64,000 bases of DNA from Actinocatenispora sp963815125. Lineage in GTDB: Bacteria > Actinomycetota > Actinomycetes > Mycobacteriales > Micromonosporaceae. This document shows, one piece after another, positions 41,909-50,619 of this stretch; position 1 is the stretch's first letter, and every line of letters begins with the position of its first letter. The notes beneath the pieces were generated by a model that was not told where the DNA came from, did no database searches, and saw nothing but the letters and a program-made list of their open reading frames with translations. The position numbers were made by a program, and so were the translations under genes. The stretch covers positions 1 through 64,000 of the forward strand of contig CAWFFM010000010.1 in assembly GCA_963815125.1 (NCBI GenBank), read 5' to 3'.

Positions 41909-43806
41909 GTGTCGGTGCCGCGCAGGACGCCTGAGGTGTCGGTGCCGCGCAGGATCAGCGGCAGCCGGGTCGGCGCCCCGACGGTGACTGCGACCGGGAT
42001 GCCCCAGTCCTGCCGGGTCAATTGGCAGGCCGGGTTCTCCGCCTGGGAGTCGCAGATCGCGGCCTGCGCGGTGACCTGGAGGACGCCAGTGGAGACGGTG
42101 TCGGACAGCATCAGCCGCCGGCTCAGGTCACTGCCCACGCCCGCGCCGTCCATCAGCAGTTCCGGCGGGTTCGCGGACACCTCCAGGCGGGTCGGCGGGC
42201 CGTACGTGTCGTCCAGCTTCATCCCCGGCGGCGCCGTGTACACCACGTCCAGGGTGATCTCGCCGGGTGCCAGCGCACTGGCCGGACGCTCGGTGCGGTA
42301 CCGGTTGCCGGGCGCGCTGCCGTCCGGCGACTCGGACAGCAGCGGCCGGGTCAGCCGGTGCGCACCGGACTCCACCACCAGGATCTCGTCACCGAGCAGT
42401 ACCACGTCGGCGGGTTCACGCAGGCCGGACGCGACGGTACGCAGCTGCCCGGTGGCCGGGTCGTACCGGCGGACCGCGCCGTTGTACGTGTCCGCGACCA
42501 GTACGGTCCGGTCCGGCGCGACCGCGACACCCAGCGGGTGCTGCAGCAGCGCGCCGTCGGCGACCCGGGGACGCGTGGCACCGTCCGCCGGCTGACCCGG
42601 TACGTCGACATGGCCGAAGTCGAACAGCCCGGTGCCGACCACGGTGTGCAGTTCGCCGCCCTCGACGTAGCGCAGTGCGGAGGATTCCGAGTCGGCGAGC
42701 CACAGCCGGTCGCCGTCGGCGGCCAGCCCGGACGGCTGCGCCAGGAACGCCTCGGCGACCGGCCCGTCGCGGAGGCTCTCGGTGGTGGTGCCGGCGTAGA
42801 CCCGGATCGTGCCGTGCTCCGGATCGAACCACCAGAGTTGGTGAATGCCGGCCATCGCCACGACGATCCCCGGCTCGGCCTCGCCGGTGTACCAGGCGAC
42901 GTCCCACGGTGAGGACAGGTCCGCGGTGAGCGCGGCGCGGGTGCCACTGTCGGCCGCGACCGCGCGCCACGGCCGACCGGTACCGGCGACGGTGCGTACT
43001 TCGCCGTCGGAGAGCCGGATCCCGCGCAGCAGATGGTTGACCGTGTCGGCGACCAGCACGTCGTACCCGACCCGTTCGGCGAGCTGCGTCGGCAGCAGCG
43101 CCATGCCCTGCGGTTCGCTGAAGCTGGCCCGCTGGGCGGGTCCGTCGGCGCGTCCCCGCGTACCGGAACCGATCCGGCGCAGTATCTTCTCGCCGTCCGC
43201 GGTCATCTCCACCAGCCGGTGCTGCGCCGAATCGGCGACCAGCAGGGTGCCGCCGGGCAACGCGAGCGCCTTGCCCGGGTAACGCAGCTCGGTCGGCGGC
43301 GGTGGTGGCGGCACGTACGGCCCGGCGCCCCGGCGCAGCGTGCCCTTGGCGGTGTGTTCGGCGATCAGGCCGGCGATCAGCCGATCCAGCCCGTCGGCGT
43401 GGCCCTCACCGGTCATGGTGGCGACCACGTACCCCTCGGGGTCGACCACCACCAGCGTCGGCCAGGCCCGCGCGGCGTACTGCTGCCAGGAGATCAGTTC
43501 CGGGTCGTCGAGTACCGGATGTTCGACGGCGTACCGCTCGACGGCGGCGGACACCGCGTCCGGGTCCTTCTCGTGCTCGAACTTGGGCGAGTGCACGCCG
43601 ATCAGCACCACCGAGTCGGCGTACTTCTGTTCCAGGGGCCGCAGTTCGTCCAGGACATGCAGGCAGTTGATGCAACAGAACGTCCAGAAGTCCAGCAGTA
43701 CGATCCGACCGCGCAGTTCGGTCAGCCGTACCGGATGCCCGCCGGTGTTGAGCCAGCGGCGGCCACGGAGTTCAGGGGCGCGTACGTGCTGCGGTGTCGT
43801 TGCCAC
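41905..43806 (-). CDS. Thioredoxin-like/NHL-repeat protein (NHLRC2-like)
   Basis: A 633-residue protein. Residues 1-160 form a thioredoxin/AhpC-TSA domain with the redox motif CINC (C45-C48) in FWTFCCINCLHVLDEL; a poly-proline linker follows (about 165-172), then an NHL beta-propeller (PQGMALLP, LVADTVNHLLRGI, LSSPWDVAW, PLGVAVAPDRTVLVADTYN) and a C-terminal beta domain. No signal peptide is seen. The last residues show a duplicated LRGTDT. NHL-thioredoxin proteins are widespread with unclear roles in redox balance. GTG start. Confidence 0.9.
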   Translation of the reverse strand: MATTPQHVRAPELRGRRWLNTGGHPVRLTELRGRIVLLDFWTFCCINCLHVLDELRPLEQKYADSVVLIGVHSPKFEHEKDPDAVSAAVERYAVEHPVLDDPELISWQQYAARAWPTLVVVDPEGYVVATMTGEGHADGLDRLIAGLIAEHTAKGTLRRGAGPYVPPPPPPTELRYPGKALALPGGTLLVADSAQHRLVEMTADGEKILRRIGSGTRGRADGPAQRASFSEPQGMALLPTQLAERVGYDVLVADTVNHLLRGIRLSDGEVRTVAGTGRPWRAVAADSGTRAALTADLSSPWDVAWYTGEAEPGIVVAMAGIHQLWWFDPEHGTIRVYAGTTTESLRDGPVAEAFLAQPSGLAADGDRLWLADSESSALRYVEGGELHTVVGTGLFDFGHVDVPGQPADGATRPRVADGALLQHPLGVAVAPDRTVLVADTYNGAVRRYDPATGQLRTVASGLREPADVVLLGDEILVVESGAHRLTRPLLSESPDGSAPGNRYRTERPASALAPGEITLDVVYTAPPGMKLDDTYGPPTRLEVSANPPELLMDGAGVGSDLSRRLMLSDTVSTGVLQVTAQAAICDSQAENPACQLTRQDWGIPVAVTVGAPTRLPLILRGTDTSGVLRGTDT

Positions 43807-44023
43807 GCCCCGATTCTGCCCACTATCCGGCCGCTATGACCACCGGACGGCATGGCCTTCCTGCGACCACAGGGTCACGGTACGACGCTGCCGGATGTGC
43901 TGTGCCATCGGACGATCACACTCAATGGACGGAAAGCCCTTTCCGTTGAAGAACCACCGTCCGACTTCTACACTTCGGACCCCCGGACCTCGGGGAATGG
44001 CTGCACACCCGAATCGAGAGAAC
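43807..44023. other. Divergent intergenic region
   Basis: 217 bases between the NHL-thioredoxin gene and the channel gene. It must hold both promoters; I see no clear operator or RNA element. Confidence 0.4.
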
Positions 44024-45922
44024 ATGTCCCCGGTCACGTTTCGCAGAAGACTCCGGTACTGGTTCGACCGGACCATGTCGAAGGGAACCATCGCACTCGT
44101 CGGCTGGCTGGCCGTCGCTTCCCTGGCGATCATCGTCGCGGGCGGCGTACTCGCCTGGACGGCCGAACAGTTCGCCGGCAACCCTGGCGCCGGTGAGCCG
44201 GACAGCCTGCCGGCGACCCTGTGGCAGAGCGTGCTGCACGCGCTCGATGCGGGCACCGTGGCCGGCGACACCGGACACTGGTGGTACGTCGCCATCGCGT
44301 TCGGGATCACCGTCGGAGGCATCCTCATCGTCACCGCGTTCATCGGTGTACTCACCACCGGTCTGGACGCCAAGCTGGCCGAGCTGCGCAAGGGCCGCTC
44401 GGAGGTGATCGAGTCCAATCACACCGTCGTACTCGGCTGGTCGGATCAGGTGTTCACCGTCCTGTCCGAACTTGCCGAGGCGAACGCCAACCAACGGCGC
44501 TCCTGCGTCGCGATCCTCGCCGACCGGGACAAGGTCGAGATGGAGGACGAGATCCGGGCGAAGGTCGGCTCGACGGGCCGGATGCGGGTGGTGTGCCGTA
44601 CCGGGGATCCGGTGGATCCCGACGACATCACCCTCGTCAATCCGGCGCAGGCCAAGTCGATCATCATCCTGCCGTCCACCGATGCACACCCCGACTCGCA
44701 ACTCGTACGGACACTGCTCGCGATCACCAAGGCGCGCGAAGGCAATGCGGCGCCGTGCCCGGTCGTCGGTTGCGTCAGCGACTCGAAGAACCTTGCCGCG
44801 GCCCGGCTCGCCGGCGGGCCCAACGCGTACCTGATCGACGCGAACGATGTGGCGGCACGACTGATCGTGCAGACCTGCCGGCAGTCCGGACTGTCCGTCG
44901 TGTACACCGACCTGCTCGACTTCGGCGGCGACGAGATCTACCTCAAGGAGGAACCGCCACTCGTCGGGTACACGTACGCACACGCGCTGCACGGCTACCG
45001 GTCGTCGTCGATCATCGGGATCCTGTCCGCGGACGGGCGGATCGCACTGAACCCGGACAGCCGTACCCGGATCGCGCAGGGCGACCGCCTGGTCGCCGTC
45101 TCCGAGGACGACGACACCGTCGTACTGTCCCCGACCGGCCCGGCGCCGATCGACACCACGGCGATCACCGCGATCCCGAACTCACCGCCGACCAAGGAAC
45201 GCACCCTCATCCTCGGCTGGAACAGCCGGGCCCGTGGGGTCATCCTGCAACTCGACCAGTACGTGTCGCCCGGCTCTGAAGCGTTCGTGGTGGCGAGCCA
45301 TTCCGGTGCGGGGCCGGCGATCCGCAAGCTCGCGGTACGCAATCTGTTCCTGGACTTCAGGGAGGAGGACAGTTCGGACCGCGGGGTGCTGGAAGCCCTG
45401 GGGGTACAGAACTTCGACCACATCATCGTGCTGTGCGGTGACGACGTGGACCCCCAACTGGCGGACTCCCGTACGCTGGCCACCCTGCTCCAGTTGCGCG
45501 ACATGGAACAGAAGATGGGCGACCGGTTCTCCATCGTCAGTGAGATGGCCGACGACCGGAACCGCGCGCTGGCGCAGGTGACCCAGGCCGACGACTTCAT
45601 CGTCAGCGACAAGCTGCTGACCCTGATGATGATCCAGGTCTCCGAGAACCCGCATCTCGCGTCGCTGTTCGCCAACCTGTTCGACGCGGACGGCGCGGAG
45701 ATCTACCTCAAGCCGGCCGGCCGGTACGTACGGCCCGGTGTGCCGACGAACTATCAGACCATCGTCGAGGCCGCGCGCGCCAAGGGCGAGTCGGCATTGG
45801 GCTTCCGGGTGGCCGCGCAGGCGCAGGAACCACCGACGTACGGCATCGTGCTCAACCCGGACAAGGCCACACAGGTGGCGATCCGGCCGAGCGACAGCGT
45901 CATCGTGCTCGCCGAGGACTGA
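44024..45922 (+). CDS. CASTOR/POLLUX-like RCK-domain ion channel protein
   Basis: A 632-residue protein. Two transmembrane helices (about residues 22-45 and 85-110: VGWLAVASLAIIVAGGVLAW and YVAIAFGITVGGILIVTAF) flank a pore-like stretch (LHALDAGTVAGD), and the long cytoplasmic part holds two RCK/TrkA-N-like domains (SNHTVVLGWSDQVFTVLSEL; ERTLILGWNSRARGVILQLD). GVLTTGLDAKLAELRKGRSEV follows helix 2, as in the plant nuclear channels and the SMU.. type prokaryotic homologues. It is a likely cation (K+ or Ca2+) channel gated by a cytoplasmic ligand. The ATG at 44024 is preferred over 43997. Confidence 0.85.
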   Translation: MSPVTFRRRLRYWFDRTMSKGTIALVGWLAVASLAIIVAGGVLAWTAEQFAGNPGAGEPDSLPATLWQSVLHALDAGTVAGDTGHWWYVAIAFGITVGGILIVTAFIGVLTTGLDAKLAELRKGRSEVIESNHTVVLGWSDQVFTVLSELAEANANQRRSCVAILADRDKVEMEDEIRAKVGSTGRMRVVCRTGDPVDPDDITLVNPAQAKSIIILPSTDAHPDSQLVRTLLAITKAREGNAAPCPVVGCVSDSKNLAAARLAGGPNAYLIDANDVAARLIVQTCRQSGLSVVYTDLLDFGGDEIYLKEEPPLVGYTYAHALHGYRSSSIIGILSADGRIALNPDSRTRIAQGDRLVAVSEDDDTVVLSPTGPAPIDTTAITAIPNSPPTKERTLILGWNSRARGVILQLDQYVSPGSEAFVVASHSGAGPAIRKLAVRNLFLDFREEDSSDRGVLEALGVQNFDHIIVLCGDDVDPQLADSRTLATLLQLRDMEQKMGDRFSIVSEMADDRNRALAQVTQADDFIVSDKLLTLMMIQVSENPHLASLFANLFDADGAEIYLKPAGRYVRPGVPTNYQTIVEAARAKGESALGFRVAAQAQEPPTYGIVLNPDKATQVAIRPSDSVIVLAED

Positions 45923-45932
45923 GGATCGGGGG

Positions 45933-46355
45933 TCACCGGAGGACGAAGTCGGCGAAGTCGAAGCCGGGGGCTACCACGCAGCTGACCAGTACCTCGGTAT
46001 CGACGGCGGGTCTGGCGGACTGCCAGACCCCGCCGGGTACCAGTGCCTGCGGGCGCTGGCCCGACCCGATGTCTGGGCCGAGCAGTACGGTCTCAGCCGC
46101 CGCCGGTTCGGTGCCGTTGCCGCCGAGGGTGAGGGCCAGCGGGCCGCCGCGGTGCCACAGCCACAGTTCGTCGGACCGTACGGTGTGCCACCGCGACTCC
46201 TCGCCCGGCCGCAGCAGGAAGTAGATGCCGGTGGCGGCGGCGCGCTCGCCCGGGTAGCCGGGCGGGGTGGAGGACGGGCCGGCCCGCCACGTCTCGGTGT
46301 ACCAGCCGCCCTCCGGGTGCGGGCGCAGGTCCAGCATCCGTACCAGGTCGTCCAT
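45933..46355 (-). CDS. Cupin DUF985-family protein
   Basis: A 140-residue single-domain cupin. It starts with LDLRPHPEGGWYTETWR, typical of DUF985, then ATGIYFLLRPGEESRWHTVR and DELWLWHRGGPLAL, which carry the cupin metal-type residues, and ends in CVVAPGFDFADFVL. Family members have unknown function, with possible sugar epimerase-like folds. ATG at 46355 lies 3 bases beyond the stop of the sixA-like locus, so both were cotranscribed. Confidence 0.9.
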   Translation of the reverse strand: MDDLVRMLDLRPHPEGGWYTETWRAGPSSTPPGYPGERAAATGIYFLLRPGEESRWHTVRSDELWLWHRGGPLALTLGGNGTEPAAAETVLLGPDIGSGQRPQALVPGGVWQSARPAVDTEVLVSCVVAPGFDFADFVLR

Positions 46356-46358
46356 GCC

Positions 46359-46852
46359 CTACCCGGCCCGTACGGTGTCCAGCGACGCCAGCCGGGCGCC
46401 CACCTCGGCCAGGTCGGACCAGTTGCCGTCGAGCTCCAGTACCGCGACGGTGCAGGTCTTCAGCTCGTGCCAGCCGCCGGTGAGCAGCCCGACGAACTCC
46501 GCGAGGCCGGGGTTGTGGCCGACCAGCATCGCGGTCGTGAGCGTGGGCGGCAGGGCGCGGGCGAGTTCCAGGAGTCGTGCAGCCGGCGCCGGCGTACAGC
46601 CGAGGTTCGCGGGCGTCCGGCGGCGGTTCGGTCAGTTCGTCGGCGGCGAGCTGCCAGGTCTGCCGGGCCCGGGTCGCGGACGAGCAGAGTACGAGATCGA
46701 GGCCGGGAAGGTGGTCGGGCAGCCAGCGGCCCAGCGCGGCGGCGTCGCGCCGGCCGCGCTCGGCCAGCGGTCGCTCGACGTCGGGCACACCCTCGGGCCA
46801 GGTCCGCCTTGGCGTGCCGCAGCACCGCCAACGTCCGCGTACTCGCTGCCAT
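46359..46852 (-). pseudogene. SixA-like histidine phosphatase with two frame changes
   Basis: Reading in three frames gives a standard SixA protein: STRTLAVLRHAKADLA (RHG-type motif RHAK), then VPDVERPLAERGRRDAAALG and LDLVLCSSATRARQTWQLAA, then LLELARALPPTLTTAMLVGH, NPGLAEFVGLLTGG and WSDLAEVGARLASLDTVRAG to a TAG. The first change (one extra base, in the GGG near 46795) and the second (near 46585) both act like insertions. All catalytic residues remain visible, so recent decay or sequence error is likely. SixA dephosphorylates phosphohistidine. Confidence 0.75.
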
Positions 46853-47118
46853 TCCGGCAGCCTGCCAGGATCCCGCCGCCCTCACCGGACGCCGCGCCGT
46901 ACTCTGCGCCGTTCCACGGGCGCGCTTTCGACGCGTTGATCATGCGCCCCGCGCCGCTCTGCTGCCGTTGATCATGGCGTTGGCGGGCAGCGATGTTCAG
47001 GCAGGTGGTGTTGGGCTGGTCAAGGTCCGGGGTAGTGGGCAGTCAGCGCTCGAATCTCGGTAGAAACGCGCGGTTCAGCGTCCATTGCCGCGGACTGAGC
47101 ACTGCTCGGCGTACAGGC
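46853..47118. other. Intergenic region without recognisable gene
   Basis: About 270 bases before a long G tract. GC-rich open frames exist, but none has an RBS or resembles a family. Confidence 0.4.
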
Positions 47119-47152
47119 GGGGGGGGGGGGGGGGGGGGGGGGTGGGGGGGGG
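47119..47152. repeat. Poly-G tract (24 G, T, 9 G)
   Basis: A run of 24 G is followed by T and 9 more G, with further G-rich sequence to 47165. Such a run is exceptional and could form G-quadruplex DNA or reflect an assembly artefact at a hard-to-read site. Confidence 0.9.
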
Positions 47153-47288
47153 TGGGTGTGGGGTGCGGTGGTAGAAGCGGGTTGCGGGCGGACCTTGAGC
47201 ACTGCTCGGTCCGTACCAGCGCTGTTCGCCCCGTTCGGCGCGTGGCGGAAATCAACCGCAGCCACGATCCGCACTCACCACCACCGAA

Positions 47289-47519
<231 letters not shown>

Positions 47520-47668
47520 GCTAAGGCTGGCGCGGAGGGAGAGGACGGAAAGCCATTGGCGGGCACCCTTCATCACGACCCTGCGGTCTATCGCTGACGA
47601 TGTTCGCCAGAGCCACAACACGTCCATAACAGGCGCCGTGCGGCACCGTATGGGAGTGTGGTTGTCGG

Positions 47669-48574
47669 CTAGTGCTTGACGAGCTCCAGGCAGCGGACCG
47701 GGTCGCCGTCGACGCCGTCGAGTTCGATCGCCGGGCCGGACGGGTCGGGGCATTTCGCCCGGTCCGATACCACTCGGGTGACCCGGTACGCGCCGGTGGT
47801 GCCACAGGAGGCGGTCTCGGCGCGGTCGCCGTGCTGAGTGACGCACGAACCGACCGGGTACTGCGTGCCGTGGCCACCGAACACCTGCACCGCACCCACC
47901 CCGGCACCCGCCAGCACCAAACAGGCCAGCACGATCGCCACGATCAGGCCGGTACGGCGACGCCGTGGTGCGGTTGGCTGCGTACCCGGGTAGTACGGGG
48001 CAGGACCGCCGGGCATCGGGCCGGCCGGCATCGGTCCACCGCTGATCACCGGAAACTGGCCGGTGTGCGGGCCGGACGGGCCAGGTGGGTCGGGCTGCGG
48101 CAATGGCGGTCCGGGTGGCTGACCCGGCGCCGGTTGCTGGGGTCCGGGCTGCCATCCGACCGGATGTGAGCCGGGCGGGCAGGACGGGACCGGCGGACCG
48201 AATGCCGGCGGCGGGTACGGCCCGGAGGCCATCTGTGGCGGAAACGGTCCGGGCCGCGCCGGTGGGGGTGGTGGGGCCGAGGGCTGGTTCAGCACCGGGC
48301 CCGGGGGTGGGGGTACAGGCCCGGCCGGCGGGAACGGGCCGAGCCGGCGCGGCGGCTCGTCGTCCTGATCGTCGTCCGGCCCGGCCGGCGGCTGCGCGGC
48401 GGCTTCCGGACCGGCGGCGTCACGATCGCCGGCCACAGGACCAGCAGGATCGGGAGCAATCCGCTCGTGGGGGACGCTGCCCTCGGGGGCACGTTCACCC
48501 GAGATGCGGTCGTCAGGTGTCGCAGTGGCCGGGTCCTGCTGTCGGCCCGGCGACGTGCCGCCGTCGGAGCTCAT
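47669..48574 (-). CDS. Proline-rich single-pass membrane protein with LppU-like C-terminal domain
   Basis: A 301-residue protein: a polar and then strongly Pro/Gly-rich cytoplasmic part (residues 1-205), one transmembrane helix (TGLIVAIVLACLVLAGAGVG, about 208-228) and a small extracellular domain with three Cys (VGSCVTQHGD, TASCGTTGAY, DPVRCLELVKH; also a Cys in RAKCPDPSG). This C-terminal pattern is that of LppU/SCO3897-like proteins. Role unknown; the Pro-rich tail could recruit a cytoplasmic partner. Confidence 0.8.
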   Translation of the reverse strand: MSSDGGTSPGRQQDPATATPDDRISGERAPEGSVPHERIAPDPAGPVAGDRDAAGPEAAAQPPAGPDDDQDDEPPRRLGPFPPAGPVPPPPGPVLNQPSAPPPPPARPGPFPPQMASGPYPPPAFGPPVPSCPPGSHPVGWQPGPQQPAPGQPPGPPLPQPDPPGPSGPHTGQFPVISGGPMPAGPMPGGPAPYYPGTQPTAPRRRRTGLIVAIVLACLVLAGAGVGAVQVFGGHGTQYPVGSCVTQHGDRAETASCGTTGAYRVTRVVSDRAKCPDPSGPAIELDGVDGDPVRCLELVKH

Positions 48575-48736
48575 CCCGCCTCCTCCACCGCGATCGGGCC
48601 TTCGCGCCCGACACTCCGGCCCACGTCCTGGGCGGACGCGGCAGCATCACGGTACCCGGCGGAGTCCAGCGGCCCGGCCTGCCGGGGTGCGCCCGAGGGC
48701 GCACCCGGTTGTCGGCTGCCGCCACGGCGGGATGGC

Positions 48737-48868
48737 TCAGTAGCGGCTGGAGATGTTGAGCAGTTCGTCGCGCATCGCCCGCGACGGGCAGCGGTCCAGG
48801 GCGCGCTCGATGGCGCGGGCCCGCCGGTTGTGGTTGCGCCGGTCGCGGTACTTCTGCAGGAAGGTCAT
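48737..48868 (-). CDS. Conserved-looking 43-residue protein
   Basis: A short basic protein beginning MTFLQKYRDRRNHNRRARAI and ending SRAMRDELLNISSRY before a TGA. The helix-forming Arg-rich first half and the PS-AMRDELL second half recall small actinobacterial proteins I have seen annotated only as hypothetical. Codon bias is strong and no other frame competes. It is isolated: LppU-like gene downstream, 300 bases without genes upstream. Confidence 0.6.
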   Translation of the reverse strand: MTFLQKYRDRRNHNRRARAIERALDRCPSRAMRDELLNISSRY

Positions 48869-49128
48869 CGTCTACGCCTCGCGTCTCGTCGGTGCTGCTG
48901 TGGTGCCCGGCGACTCGGGCCCGGCCCCTGCTCTGAGTGCCTTACGCACTCTGGCCGGTCCTCGTCGCCTGCCTCTCCATTAGAACGCACCTGACCGTTT
49001 CCCGTCCACATAATCTTCGGTGAGGCCGCGCACATCCCTTTGATCCTTCGGCAAATCGTGGATGAAACCTTAGTGACTGCGGCCACCTGTCGATGGCCGG
49101 CGGGTGGCCGGCGCACCTCCGGAGAACA

Positions 49129-49169
49129 GAGAAGTGGCCGCGACCCGGATCGGGTCGCGGCCACTTCTC
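49129..49169 (-). terminator. Terminator of the 2-oxoacid dehydrogenase operon
   Basis: A perfect 19-bp stem with a GAT loop, 15 bases beyond the stop codon of the E2 catalytic gene (minus strand). Confidence 0.85.
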
Positions 49170-49183
49170 GTGGTCCGGAAGGA

Positions 49184-50230
49184 CTAGTCCCAGGCCAGCA
49201 GCGTCGCCTCGGGATCGGTCAGGAACTGGCCGATGTCGGCCAGGAACCGCGAACCCAGCTCGCCGTCCACGATGCGGTGGTCGAACGACAACCCCAGCGT
49301 GGTGACCTTGCGCGCCTTGACCTTGCCCTTGTGTACCCACGGCTGGTCCCGGATCGCGCCGAAGGCCAGGATCGCGGCCTCACCCGGCGGCAGGATCGGC
49401 GTACCGGTGTCCACCCCGAACACGCCCACATTGGTGATCGTGAACGTGCCGCCCTGCATCGCGGCCGGTGACGTACGACCCGCCTTGGCGGTCTCCACCA
49501 GGTCGGTCATCGCATCCGCAAGCTCGCGCATGGACAACCGACCCGCGTCGGCGATGTTCGGCACGATCAGACCGCGCTCGGTGGCCGCCGCGACGCCCAG
49601 GTTGACGTACTCCTTGACCACGATCTCACCGCGGTCGGCATCCCAGCTGGAGTTGACCATCGGGTGCCGCCGTACGGCCAGCAGCACGGCCTTGGCCAGC
49701 AACAACAGCGGCGAGACCCGCACGTCGCGCCAGCCCCGCATGCTCTTCAACCGCTCCACGGCCCGTACCGTCCGGGTCGCGTCGACGGTGAGGAACTCGG
49801 TGACGTGCGGCGCGGTGAACGCGCTCGCCACCATGTTCGCCGCAGTCAGCTTGCGGACCCCCTTGATCGGGATCCGCTGCTCGCGGTCCGGCCCGAAGAC
49901 CGGCCGGCTGGCCGGGGCCGCCGGAGCGCCGGTGGCCGCCGCCGGGGTCGCCGCCGCGGCCTGCGCCGCAAGTACGTCGTCCCGGCTGATCGAGCCGTTC
50001 GGCCCGGTCGGTGTCAGGGTGCTCAGATCGACCGCAAGGTCCTTGGCGAGCTTGCGTACCGGCGGTTTCGCCAGGACCCGGTGACCGTTGGTGCCCACCG
50101 GCTTCGGCAGCGGAACCGGTGGAACCGGCGCGGGCGCCGGAGCCGGGGGTGCGGCCTGGACCGGCGGCGGCGGGGGTGCGGCCGGCGGCGGAGGCGCTGC
50201 CGGGGCGGCGGGCGCCACGGCACCGTTCAC
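49184..50230 (-). CDS. 2-oxoacid dehydrogenase E2, subunit-binding and catalytic part
   Basis: 348 residues: a Pro/Ala hinge (to about residue 45), the peripheral subunit-binding domain (VLAKPPVRKLAKDLAVDLST, SISRDDVLAAQ), another Ala-rich hinge and the acyltransferase domain (FTAPHVTEFLTVDATR, VGVFGVDTGTPILPPGEAAI) with the catalytic DHRIVDGELGSRFL (His and Asp). The lipoyl domain is missing because it is encoded in the preceding gene in another frame. The GTG at 50230 overlaps the stop of that gene (GTGA). A one-base change near 50300 would join both into a normal 475-residue E2. Confidence 0.85.
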   Translation of the reverse strand: MNGAVAPAAPAAPPPPAAPPPPPVQAAPPAPAPAPVPPVPLPKPVGTNGHRVLAKPPVRKLAKDLAVDLSTLTPTGPNGSISRDDVLAAQAAAATPAAATGAPAAPASRPVFGPDREQRIPIKGVRKLTAANMVASAFTAPHVTEFLTVDATRTVRAVERLKSMRGWRDVRVSPLLLLAKAVLLAVRRHPMVNSSWDADRGEIVVKEYVNLGVAAATERGLIVPNIADAGRLSMRELADAMTDLVETAKAGRTSPAAMQGGTFTITNVGVFGVDTGTPILPPGEAAILAFGAIRDQPWVHKGKVKARKVTTLGLSFDHRIVDGELGSRFLADIGQFLTDPEATLLAWD

Positions 50231-50610
50231 CGGCTTGCGGGTACGCCGCTTCGCCGTGACCTCCTTGGCGCCGCGACCGACCAGTACGGCGGTGGACTCC
50301 TCCGGCTCGGCGCCGCGCCAGCGTCGGCACCGGCGTCGCCGTCCGCCGGCAACGGACCGGCCGAGGGGTCGGTGTCGTACGACAGGATCGTCGAACCGAC
50401 GTCGACCGTCTCGCCCTCCTGGTGGTGGATCCTGGTGATCACCCCGGCGTACGGCGACGGAATCTCCACCGCCGCCTTGGCCGTCTCGACCTCCACGATC
50501 GGCTGGTTGAGGGTGACCGTGTCACCCGGCGCCACGAACCACTTGAGAATCTCACCCTCGGTGAGGCCCTCGCCGAGGTCGGGCAGCTGGAACTGCTTCA
50601 CGCGCGACAT
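50227..50610 (-). CDS. 2-oxoacid dehydrogenase E2, lipoyl-domain part
   Basis: 127 residues. Residues 1-80 are a complete lipoyl domain (QFQLPDLGEGLTEGEILKWF, then IVEVETAKAAVEIPSPYAG with the lipoyl lysine in ETAKA). After GDAGADAGAAP the frame diverges from the expected hinge: in the alternative frame EPEESTAVLVGRGAKEVTAK leads straight into the catalytic gene. The shift lies near 50300-50310 within a GGCGCGGCGCC stretch. Either a true split E2 with two coupled proteins, or a one-base lesion or error. Confidence 0.82.
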   Translation of the reverse strand: MSRVKQFQLPDLGEGLTEGEILKWFVAPGDTVTLNQPIVEVETAKAAVEIPSPYAGVITRIHHQEGETVDVGSTILSYDTDPSAGPLPADGDAGADAGAAPSRRSPPPYWSVAAPRRSRRSGVPASR

Positions 50611-50619
50611 CGGCGGCTC

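Noticed and set aside
45933..47063. 441-residue plus-strand reading frame opposite cupin and sixA
   Set aside because: It is the antisense of two recognisable genes and shows only Arg/Gly/Ala-rich composition.
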